Assembly (NCBI GenBank): GCA_037576215.1
Contig: JBANDB010000016.1
Location: 1,426,001-1,490,000 of the forward strand
DNA length: 64,000 nucleotides
Reading direction: 5' to 3'
DNA from: Armillaria gallica
Lineage: Eukaryota > Basidiomycota > Agaricomycetes > Agaricales > Physalacriaceae
Under the pieces are notes generated by a model that was not told the DNA's origin, did no database searches, and was given only the letters and a program-made list of their open reading frames with translations. Of this stretch, positions 54,762-64,000 are shown one piece after another (the first letter of the stretch is position 1; each line of letters starts with the position of its first letter). Position numbers and translations under genes: made by a program.

Positions 54762-56354
54762 CTACCACGAGTCCCAAGGCAACTGCACTGCTTTCCATGC
54801 TCCTACGCATCGCAGCACGTAAACACTACATTCCCTTTTGAACCTATACACCCACATATCGGTGGAGACCACCAGGTCCAACGGGCTGTCTGAATGAAAG
54901 TAGTTTATCGCACTCTGGATGCACATGCCTGTAAACTCGTGTATAGGCGTCGGGCCCCGCATATATAGTTGTCGTAAGTTGGGAAGGAGAACGAGGAACT
55001 GCTGGAGGTCCATCTGCGCTTGGCATGAGAAATCGGTAGTGACAGAAGCTTCGGTTAAACCGCTTACCGCAAAGTGTCGCGGATTGTACACGACACCAAC
55101 TTCGTGGTGCATGTAAATGGGCATATTTAATTCGACCAGCTTCGTGCATCGGGACAGCGCGTCGAGAGCGCATGGACCGACACCCCATTTCCCTCTAGAC
55201 GTTATCTCAATGGAGAGCTTTCTCAAAGTACGGATATGTCGTTGAAGAACGCGTGCATAGAATGCATCCGCGTGTCGGTTATCTGCTGGGGATAACGAGA
55301 GAACCTCCAATCCTGAGTACGACTCGACGTACTCCATGAGAGCGTCTGTCGTGTCGCGAACAAGTAAGGTAACCAGAGGAATACCCCTCTGTGTGAGAGC
55401 GACCCAGAATTCGGAAGGAATGAAAGAGTCAATGGTGGTCGTGATGCGAAGATGGCGAAGGTAAGGAACCAAACTTGGGACTGTAGCGTCGACGGAGCAT
55501 CCAATAGAGAGGTCCGTAATAGGGAGGTACCGGAGATTATAGTAGTTCCGAATCTCGCAAAAGGTCGCGATGAGAGCAGGACCCCTACCAACGATAGCCA
55601 GGCGAGTGAGATTAGGGTTGTTGGCGACTAACGGTCCGACGATGTTCTCGTAGGAATTGGCTTCGCCGCGTATTTCTACGGATTGAAGGTTCCTGAAACG
55701 TGACAGCGATGACCTGATGAGATAAGGGGGGACCAAGAGAAATGGCCCGTGGCCGAAATTGAAGCTCAAGCTAACAAGGCGCGGAAGGACTGCCAGAGCT
55801 CGAATTATGGCGTCAATGTCAGCAGCTTTGAAACCGCAGGAGGGGTCCAAGTCACAGCTGAAGAAAATTGAGTATTAAAATCTTGGATTGTTAGGCCGGG
55901 CACGGATGAGATACTGACTGGAGATGTTGCAGACCCACAAATTGTGGGATTACGTTACGAATAGCTTTGACTAATTTTCCCAAGGCACGCGCTTGAGGCG
56001 TCTTGTGATACCTCATATCTTCTGATCCTGAACAGCGGGTGCGATATGGAAATATTGTTTGGATAGATAGGTTGCGAACGAGTTTTGCTATGTCTATCTC
56101 TCCTCGAGTAAGAGTCTTGAAAAGAGATGCGCTGCTGTCATTCCAACACTCCTTCCCTACCTGAATTTTCAAACAGGCAAAGATACGCGGCCTGCAGACC
56201 AAACGTGCCTGCTTGCATGCTGCTGCAAAGTGTATGAGATCGATGCGACTGTCGAGCTGAGAGTCTATTTCAGACACATTTTCAAGGACGAGATGTAACC
56301 ATGTACCTGTTTAATGACAGACTCAATAAGTTCCAAGGGCAGTGCAAGGAGCAT
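54762..56354 (-). CDS. F-box-like/LRR protein
   Basis: There are three minus-strand exons: 56354-56307, 56256-55919 and 55857-54762; 493 residues. It opens MLLALPLELIESVIKQ, an F-box-like LPxELxxxVI start, followed by HFAAACKQARLVCRPRIFACLKI, the usual F-box second half. The body has repeated L..L.I units (LPRLVSLSFNFGHG, LRHLRITTTIDSF, LEVLSLSPADN, LRKLSIEITSRG, LVELNMPIYM), i.e. irregular leucine-rich repeats. It is probably a substrate receptor for SCF ligases. The second exon junction uses acceptor ACTCTCAG, chosen because the earlier AAATAG breaks frame. Confidence 0.75.
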
Positions 56355-58341
56355 CGTATGAGTGACTGTGGTTGCGGAGGAAGGAGAATTGCAAGGTCCG
56401 AGCAAAACCGGATGCATTCCAAACTGTTATATCGTACTAAAGCTCGCGCTGCTTAGGTGGAACCTTAAAGGAGCTACGAAGCAATCCGGTGACTTTTATC
56501 ATAGCAATCTTCATAATTAAGATACCTTTAGAGGCGATTGATCCATTTGGCGGCGTATCAGGAGGACGGGACCTGAATATAATTTAGACAGTTGATGTCC
56601 ATGAGATAGCGGAAGATATCGGCTTCGACTCAGTTGAAGCCGTGTAGGAGAATCGTCGCAAGAATCCGAGGTGGGTTGCCTCGCCGAAGTATAGGTAATG
56701 GGGAGAGCCGTATGCCAGAACGCCTGTAGCTCCAGTAAACATCCACATGCAACAAGAGATACAGGCTCGCCTCGGAGACTATATTTAGACCTTAACATAA
56801 GTAGTGCGTATGAGTGTGCGATGGTTTATTTTTGAACTGTAGTTTGGTAACGAGCACCTCCAGCTCGGAAGAACACCTTAGTGTTTTCAGAGTCGGAAGG
56901 GATAAGCCGTTCCGATCGGCGACAACCGCAGAGGAACCCCAGTGCGATTCTCGTTGTTTACCTGCTGCCTCGGAGGTGCGATTGAACCCTTTCAATATGC
57001 GATGCGGATATCCATGAGAGAAAGGATGGTGAAATTTTCCAAGGTACGGTTCAGCGATAGAGCACAATACTCTTATTCTTGCAAGACGGATGATATTGAT
57101 GTGAAAGACTGCGGCGTGTACGCAATAGCAAGCAGCAAGTGTATCAGCGATCTCGTTCGTTCCGAAGACTGGGGCCATGGACATGCGTAAAGTGATATGA
57201 CGCAGACATCTAAAAGAGAACAGATGCCAGTTCGGGCTTAGGTGAAAAGCTCACTGGCAATCTGGGTAAAATGATGAGGCAATCCTCGAACACTGGAAGG
57301 TTCTGGATGTGAAGATAACCACGGAAATCTCTATGACTTGTCTGGGCTAGTCATACAGAAAACTGTTAAAATACCGGAGGTCGTTCTTGTAATAATGGTT
57401 CAAGCAGCACTAGGGGAATCGTGCAACGACATTGACTAAATTTATCGACTCGTAGCCGGATTTCGTGTGTAATATGACCACAACGAGAAGACGATCAAGA
57501 GGAGAGATGGCGTGAGTGGACTCCGGAGGTAGGATAAACAGAATGTTTGTTCCCACGATTTGGCACAAAATTGAAATTTGACAAGGCACGGACCTCGGGC
57601 ACGCGCATGCGTGGCGGTAACTCCAAGGGTAAGCGAAAGAACACGGGTATGTCAAAGAAAGGCTCGGATAACGCTTTCCTGACGTAGACTTCTGATTTAA
57701 TTGTTACTCGGTTACTTACTTGAAAGTTTCGTTCTCGTTCGGAGATGTAGGGTTGTACCACATGGCATAAGTAAAGGAAATCGTCTGGCGCGAAGGATGA
57801 TAGTTACAAGTTGAAGAATCTTGGGAGGTGCTTGGTCTACTCTAAGATTCAGAAAAATGAGTAAAGCGGAGCCTTTGTGGGGATATAGCTGAGTTGAGAG
57901 ATGAACAGAACTTGAATGAAGTGTGCTACATATCCATTGGACCATTCTAGCTTCGGAGGTCCCTGCTCTGCGAAGGACGACGGGCAATTTACGACCAGGC
58001 AGCGCCAGAATGACTGAAAAGAAACTATCGGACTCTATAATAGCTACCATGGTACGATTCATCGTAATTTATCATATTGCCGTTGTAACGTCGGGCAGGA
58101 ATCCTTTGACAACGCGTGGATATGCCTGACATAATAAGCAAAGGAGGTGTTTCAAGAAGACGATACAGCATACAATCAGCCGAAGAGCTCAAGCAAATCC
58201 TACGGAAGGGACAACGTGAAACAATGATACAAACGGGCATACACAGAATATCCCGAAACAGAACAAATGAAGTGTTTCCACTATAACAAAGCCATCCGTA
58301 CAGGGTCAGAAAGGCGTCCAACGTCCCACTTCGCGTTGAGA
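56355..58341 (-). pseudogene. Possible decayed F-box/LRR-like gene(s)
   Basis: Minus-strand coding-like pieces occur between 58060 and 56800: a helical SFAPDDFLYLCHVVQPYISE, DIPVFFRLPLELPPRM, HIQNLPVFEDCLIILPRLP, LRHITLRMS and LNRTLENFTILSLMDIRIAY. They sit in different frames with stops between them and do not form one gene. The order (helical start, then Leu-rich pieces) resembles the neighbouring F-box/LRR gene. Weak call. Confidence 0.3.
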
Positions 58342-59415
58342 TCAACCGTATCGATACTGTCTCTGGTCATCGACATCGTACGTTTCGTTGCTCGAGGGTC
58401 CTGGCAGGTCATACTCCGACGAACCGTTCGACGACGTCCATGCTGTCAATGATCGTTGCCCATAAGTTTCAATCGATCCATATCCCATAGTCTGTTGCGA
58501 GGCTCCGACATTCGACCCGTTCCAAGACGCTTGAAGGGACCCAGGGTACACCGCGGCAGGAACGAATGCCTGGGGAAGAGCCGGGTAGATGGGCAGAGGG
58601 GCGTACTGGTACCCCCAAGGTGCATCGGCAAGAGTAGGTGTGTCGAACATGATCATCCTTCCCGTTATGTCCGTCATCGATCCATAGGAGTCTATAGTAC
58701 CGTCATCAGAGTAAGAGAGGTCATCGTCGTTCAACATCCCATAACCTCCCAGGAACGGATCGAGGCCGAGACCATCATCGAGAGAATTCGTGTTTGCGGC
58801 AGGGTACAGCTGTTTGGCCTCGGGTGAATAGCAGACATTACCATGTTGAAAACCTGTCGCGGGGGACGTCCAAATAAAATTTTCCTTGGTTGTAGGTGCC
58901 AGCGGGTACATAGCTTGATCAAATCGAGTGCCTTTGTTGGAAAAAGAGGAAGCGACGAGCTTGTCCAAGAACGTTTCGCCAGGATTGAGGTCATCGCTAG
59001 TTGGTGCTCCGAAATCGTACGACCAAGAAGAAGCTGAGGAATCAACGATAGTTTCCCTTTTGTAGGCGCTGTTTTGGGGGATGGGGTGCATGATAGCACC
59101 ACTGGAAGGTGGCACATCGCCGTGGAACTTTCGAAGGTGTGCAGTGAGGACGCCTGCTGTGCTACCGCACCAAGAGCAGTTGGAAGCCGTACACCTGTGC
59201 TTTTCATTGCCAGTGCTAGAGATGTATGTAAATTCTACGGAAGACGAATATATCAGTGCACGCACTGATGTTTGCTTCTGTGGAGGTCAAGCTGGCTTTT
59301 GTAGGCATGCTTCGCAGGGCAATCGGGGCAATCATGCTCGCTGTCCGGCACGGTGAGTATAGGTGGCGGTTAGAGAGTACTATCCCTACTGTTTCTTCGA
59401 TTGGGCGTCTAGCAT
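58342..59415 (-). CDS. C2H2 zinc-finger protein, paralog 1
   Basis: Minus-strand exons are 59415-59390, 59340-59266 and 59215-58342; 324 residues. Splicing joins two C2H2 fingers: CPDCPAKHAYKSQLDLHRSKH (C-x2-C-x12-H-x4-H) and CTASNCSWCGSTAGVLTAHL followed by RKFH (C-x4-C-x12-H-x4-H). A block FIWTSPATGFQHGNVCYSPEA then KQLYPAA is almost identical in the paralog at 63138. The C-terminal half is Ser/Pro/Gly/Tyr-rich and acidic, like an activation region. It is likely a DNA-binding regulator of unknown targets. An in-frame stop lies just upstream of the start ATG, so this paralog begins inside what is finger sequence in the other copy. Confidence 0.8.
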
Positions 59416-60588
59416 CGTCAGCTTTTTTATTTGTTTCCTCGAGCGATGACAAAATTTAGTTGAAAGCAAAGGGGTAGACGACGAGAAAGAGTGTTTTTTG
59501 GAGAAGGTGAGAGAACAGTAGAGAGGTGGCAGGCTGGACGTGCCGAGCTTTTAAAGGTCCCCAAGAGGACCGAATCGGGTTTGCTTTCTTGTAAGCCAAA
59601 TGTGCAATGGGTGGCGGTCAATTCACATGAGGGTTATGAAATTTACAGGAATTACCGACCAATACATAGAGATAGCAGAAATAGCCCCAAATAGCCCCCA
59701 TGGGATATACGGTATCATTTACGCGGGGTTGAGGAAGGCAAACAAGGACGCATCGTATGTTTTTTGGCTATTCAAGCGGTGGGGTACTTATATCCAGTTT
59801 TTTCTCGAGTTAAGCAAGCCTTGACGTGATCCAATAGATACAGGAGAACCAGCATTGAGCATCTGTCACACCATAGAAACCTACAACGTGAAAAAAATGC
59901 CAGTAGCAAGTACGAGGGAGAAGAGCAGAACAGCCAAGAAGCATGATTTGGGAAAAACAAAGCAAGGATGGCCGCGTCGGATAAAGCCGTCTTACCGTCT
60001 TACATAAGACACGCGTCGCGTCATTAACGCGATCTTGTCCGTTTCTCCAAAGTTTCGGCGCGCGCGTTATTCCGCGGATTCTCTCCTTTTTGAATTTATA
60101 TTGACTTATTTAGGTCTGTATCTTGCTGATGGACTAATTTCAGTTTGGTCCATTAAAACTTGAACACAGAACAGCTGGCGAAGTCAAGGCGAAGTTGTGC
60201 CAGGAATCTGGCCCAGGAATGAGGGCAAGTACTGGCCTTACTATAATGTGGTTCAAATCAATGATTAATGATTTCTGACAATGCTCCTCCGGAAACCTGT
60301 GGAAATGAGAATAATACAAAGTACACTTTTGTGCTAGTCGGAGTTGAGTCGGAGGAGTCTGAATGTGGAGGGAGCCATACGCATTTGCTTCGCTCGAAGA
60401 AAGGATATTCCAAAGTGTTCTCTCGAGTTGACAAAACATAAAGAGAAAAACAAAAGAGTTCAATAGTGCCATAGTCAAGGCGTTGATTTGTCTGTGTACT
60501 TAGACTTAAGCGCTCTGGTCACGAGGCATCAAAAACGCCATGAGCCTTCTATGCATTTCTCTCTAATCTTCACACGCATCTGCTATCA
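59416..60588. other. Intergenic, divergent promoter region
   Basis: Shared upstream region of the minus-strand C2H2 gene and the plus-strand BTB gene. A CG-rich patch (ACACGCGTCGCGTCATTAACG, near 60009) could be a regulatory site, but no known motif was assigned. Confidence 0.45.
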
Positions 60589-61613
60589 ATGGCCACCAAA
60601 CCCACGATGACCATCGCCGACGCCCCCTTCGACGATCCCACCGATAGCGTTGATCTAGTAATCCGCACAGTCAATAACGTCGACTTCTACGTCCTCGCCG
60701 TACTTTTGTCGCTGAAATCCCCATTGTCATTCTTTCGTCACATTCTGCAGGGCAGCCAGCATATGGAGGAAAGGGATGGCTTTCCTGTCCTCGAAGTTGA
60801 GGAGGACAGCGACACCTTCCGTACTATCCTGCTCCTCTGCTACCCAAATGTCGCTCCCCAGATCAAGAGCATTGATCAGATAGTGGCCGTGAAGAAGGCA
60901 CTGGACAAATACTGCATGAGTCATATACTGGAGCTGTTCGTCCAGACGGTGATCGCATCGCCTCTAGTGAAAGAACAGGCACTGCGGATCTTTGCTCATG
61001 CAGTTGCCAATGGATGGAGAGTGTTGGGTGAAGCAGCCGCTAAGGAGGCGCTTGCCATTTCCTTCGATGATCCAGAAGTAGAGTTTGAGGAGCTGAATTG
61101 CATCAGTACCTTGCAATACGTTCGCCTTCGAAATTATCACAAGAAATGTAGACGAGCCGCACAGGACGTGCTATCACATCCGACTCAGGAAGCGCCATGG
61201 CTGCAAGGTAGAACATCCGAGCTACTGTTCATCGACCCCAATGGCGTCTTCAATAGACACGGTAGATGTGCACCGTGTGGAAAGACGTTGGATAAGTATC
61301 TCCAACCTAGGTTGGGCTCCGTTCATCCTTGGGTCTTCGATTATTTTGCCGCGGTGAAGGCTGAACTGCTGCGACGACCTCACCCAAGAATCGCCTTGGA
61401 CGACGGTATCATCGCCGACACAGTCGTGTTGAGTATCTCCCAGTGCCACGGAGAAGAATGGAAGAAGATTGCTACCAGCCAGGTTCGCCTATGTGGGAAA
61501 TTTTTAATGGAGGAAATCGATAAACGTATCTCGCAGGTGAGTAGGGCAGTGCCTGCGCAACGTCTCCTCTGAACCCGTCATAGATACCTTTAGACATTGA
61601 CTGGACGAAGTGA
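60589..61613 (+). CDS. BTB/POZ domain protein, paralog 2
   Basis: Exon 1 is 60589-61536, the intron 47 nt, and the last exon 61584-61613; 325 residues. The BTB region (DSVDLVIRTVNNVDFYVLAVL, FPVLEVEEDSDTFRTILLLCYP) and the whole C-terminal part align with the gene at 36567. The C-x-x-C pair is kept (CAPCGKTLDKY). The 9-residue last exon IPLDIDWTK matches VPLNMEWTK of paralog 1 at 5 of 9 positions. It lies between the two C2H2 paralogs. Function is unknown beyond the adaptor fold. Confidence 0.85.
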
Positions 61614-63137
61614 GGAGTCGAGTGGACGATAGGATCACTTTGAATGACTAGGAAAAGAACCAGGTTACAGTATTAAGTTTGTCGAAATATCACAGTTGGT
61701 TTTCATCGATCATCCACCAGACTGCAGTGTAGTCCTTACGCCATTCCTCGAACCTACCAGTCGCGCATCAACTTGCCATGAAGGCGAACTCGCCAGTTCT
61801 GATCCTGAAATCGAGGAATGAACGTGATTGGACGAACCACGTACAAACCGAATGCAACGTCCGGCTGTCCTTCGGGGCGAACTCTGTTCCTTCTGAGATA
61901 GATGCGGTCGAGGTCACAGAATATACGTTTAAACATTTTGGGGATCATTACGCACCAAAGATGCGCCACGACGGTTCAGAGTAAGAGGCGAAACACGCTT
62001 CAGCGAGCTGACGTCCCATCAAACTCTTCCACCACCGTGATTGTATTTTCCTTGCGACGAGGTGTCAAAACTGTTCGAAGGAAGGAGCAATCGCCCAATG
62101 TTAAGTAGTCCTGGAAATATTTGGGACTTTGTCTTCTTTTGACGCTGCTCCTTATCTGCGCTCCCTCCCCCCAAAGAAACCACGACCTTCTCTCGTAAAT
62201 AAATGTAACAGCATCGGCGCTTCGACGCCATCCAACTACCGGTGAAATGAAAGTGTATCAAACGTTCGGAATTTCACCCCTCAATTTTTTTTTTGATTGG
62301 CAAATGACGTAGTGTAAGCTAAATTTAACGTTTCGCATTCCCCATTCTAGCGTTGAAAAATGGCATTCCTGGTGAAAGTTCACGACTTGCAAGCTGACTC
62401 AATCGTTGTTCAGAAAACTGCAGTGTGCACACTATGAGTCAGTTATGAAAAATAAATAGCAGCAGGACGTGCGAAACACGTGAGCACATTCCATCCGGGA
62501 ATATCAGTTCTGAACTGATAATGGATTAGAAAAGAAAGATGCGCCAGCGAAGGATGAATATTGCGTTGACTTGGGTCGACATGGCCGTTTGGGAATGTGG
62601 CTGTGTCATTCGCTCACAAACCTGCATTCGTAGAATCAGTGTAATAGTAGCAGCAGCAGCCGCGACAACAAGCAGTCTGTGTATACAGATTTGTAAAGGT
62701 TATCAAGCTAAGACTTCAAACTCGATATCAGTGTAGATCCAACGCTATTCGCCATTAATGCATGTTCGTACACAGCGAACCTATAGAAGAAAATGATCAA
62801 GGTATCGACTGAGCCCAGGCACATAGATACCGCGTAAACCGAAATAACAATAGAAATAAAAATACCAAACGCGATCCAAATCGGCATACGATAACGAGAA
62901 GTCGTCCAAATCGGCACAAAGGAAAGCGTTTTGCAACATACAGAGGTCCATGAGGGTCCATGATGCGAGTCTATCCTACCTCTCGTTTTGTTCCAAGGTC
63001 CATTATCCACGTTCGTCCATATATAAAGGTCCTCCACTGGTACGTCCTCCGGGAAACTCTTCGACGATGTCCACATCGAGCAAGCAGAAATCTTCATCCA
63101 GAGCCTCCAAAAGATACGATCCACGTCCAACTGTCCA
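61614..63137. other. Intergenic, no supported gene
   Basis: Contains a short T-run near 62286 and scattered short frames. A minus-strand 181-codon frame (63253-62708) overlaps the next gene in another frame and is taken as its 3' flank. Confidence 0.5.
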
Positions 63138-64000
63138 TTATACCATTCCAAAGTTCGGGCCGTCCGGGAATGAGTTCCTAGGGTGCGCGCGGGGAGTCGT
63201 GTCGTGATAGGATCCACTGGGAGCCTCAGCAGTGACCAACATGTTGACTGCATTCATCGCTGCCATCGCGTCGTCCATTAATCCAAGGGGACCGGTGTTG
63301 ACGACCGGGACCTCGCCTGTATCGACCCCATTCAAAGCTCCGCCTAGGGACGGAATATCGCCAAGACCTTCGTCGAGAGGACCTGCACTGGCAGCGGGGA
63401 ATAGCTGTTTCGCCTCTGGGGAATAGCATGGGTCGCCGTGTTTGAAGCCCGTCCCAGGGGAAGTCCAAAAATATTCAACGTCCTCGTTCCTGGTTACGTC
63501 CTGTGCCTGTCCCTCGATTGGGGCCTCCGGGGAAACGATAGGTTGGTCCGTGAACGTTTTCGTGCCATCGACGGGAGCGTTGAGATCGCGCGACGACGAC
63601 GCCGATGAGGGTGGGGAATTGAGTGGAGGTGCATCTTCGTAGGGAGTCGCGTTGGAAATGCCATCTCCGTTAGTTGTAACCTTGCCGTGATATTTTCTCC
63701 GATGGTGGACGAGCCCGTCCTCGGTGCTCCCGCCCCAAACGCAGTCCGGATCCTCCGTGCATTTGAACTTTTCGTTACCAGAGCTGAAAAACCTTGTCAA
63801 TTTGTTACAAGATAATATAAAATAGTGGACGCACTGGTGTCTGAGCCTGTGGCCGTCAAGATTGCATGCCTGGGGAAGAAGAACTGGACAATCGGGGCAA
63901 ACACGATAGCTGCCTCAACGATAAGCACGCATGAAGAGGAAGAATACAGGCTGCTGACTTCTCTGCAGTCTTCGCGTGTATCTTCATGTGCTCCGTGAGG
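63138..64000 (-). CDS. C2H2 zinc-finger protein, paralog 2 (5' partial)
   Basis: Minus-strand exons are 63783-63138, 63909-63835 (75 nt, the same length as in paralog 1) and one running from 63959 to beyond the window. The upstream exon reads LTEHMKIHAKT, the C-terminal half of another C2H2 finger (H-x3-H), so more fingers probably lie past position 64000. Next fingers: CPDCPVLLPQACNLDGHRLRH and CTEDPDCVWGGSTEDGLVHH followed by RRKYH. The block FWTSPGTGFKHGDPCYSPEA then KQLFPAA matches paralog 1. The C-terminus is shorter. It is probably a transcription regulator. Confidence 0.75.

Noticed and set aside
62708..63253. Minus-strand 181-codon open frame with a hydrophobic C-terminus
   Set aside because: Overlaps the C2H2 paralog 2 coding end in another frame, starts without context and lacks any family motif; treated as 3' flank shadow.

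Overview
The window looks like a nuclear chromosome segment from a wood-decay Agaricomycete, possibly a polypore. Genes carry many 42-65 nt GT-AG introns. There is a GH7 cellobiohydrolase, an aryl-alcohol-dehydrogenase-type reductase, an AA8 (cellobiose-dehydrogenase-like) cytochrome, F-box and BTB families, and basidiomycete-type multi-span membrane proteins, plus decayed Copia and LINE retrotransposons. No rRNA, tRNA or CRISPR was found.

Layout. 1-1.4 kb: 3' part of a multi-span membrane protein (DUF6534-like). 2.7-8.1 kb: repeat-rich block with a decayed gene relic, a broken Ty1/Copia pol whose RNase H end is tandemly duplicated, and a fold-back repeat carrying a 394-bp inverted-repeat element. 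8.1-9.3 kb: aerolysin-type pore-forming protein gene whose promoter side abuts one arm of the fold-back. 11.5-27.7 kb: one giant NRPS gene, read as A-T-C-A-T-C-A*-T-C-T-C-T-C, the ferrichrome-type siderophore synthetase layout. Its third A domain has lost its catalytic motifs, and two iron-GATA-factor-like sites lie just upstream. 28.4-29.8 kb: GH7 cellobiohydrolase without a cellulose-binding module. 30.5-32.3 kb: ~92-bp tandem repeats with hairpins, then two LINE 3'-end relics. 33.8-35.3 kb: aryl-alcohol dehydrogenase (AKR) with a 9-nt exon. 36.6-37.6 kb: BTB protein. 38.5-41.1 kb: AA8 cytochrome gene inside a segment copied in inverted orientation at 52.0-53.2 kb. 41.8-43.2 kb: F-box. 44.0-45.7 kb: ZIP metal transporter. 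46.1-46.4 kb: BBE-type FAD-oxidase pseudogene. 47.2-48.5 kb: multi-span membrane protein. 50.2-56.4 kb: F-box, truncated AA8 copy, coiled-coil protein, F-box/LRR protein. 58.3-64 kb: two paralogous C2H2 proteins flanking a second BTB paralog.

How the genes fit together. The siderophore synthetase (iron), AA8 cytochrome (ferric reduction or electron transfer) and ZIP carrier (divalent metal uptake) form a loose metal theme. The cellulase, AA8 protein and aryl-alcohol reductase fit lignocellulose attack. No ornithine hydroxylase, acyltransferase or siderophore transporter is present, so the NRPS is not in a complete local siderophore cluster. Exon joins were inferred by eye from GT-AG signals, frame and family motifs and need transcript support.
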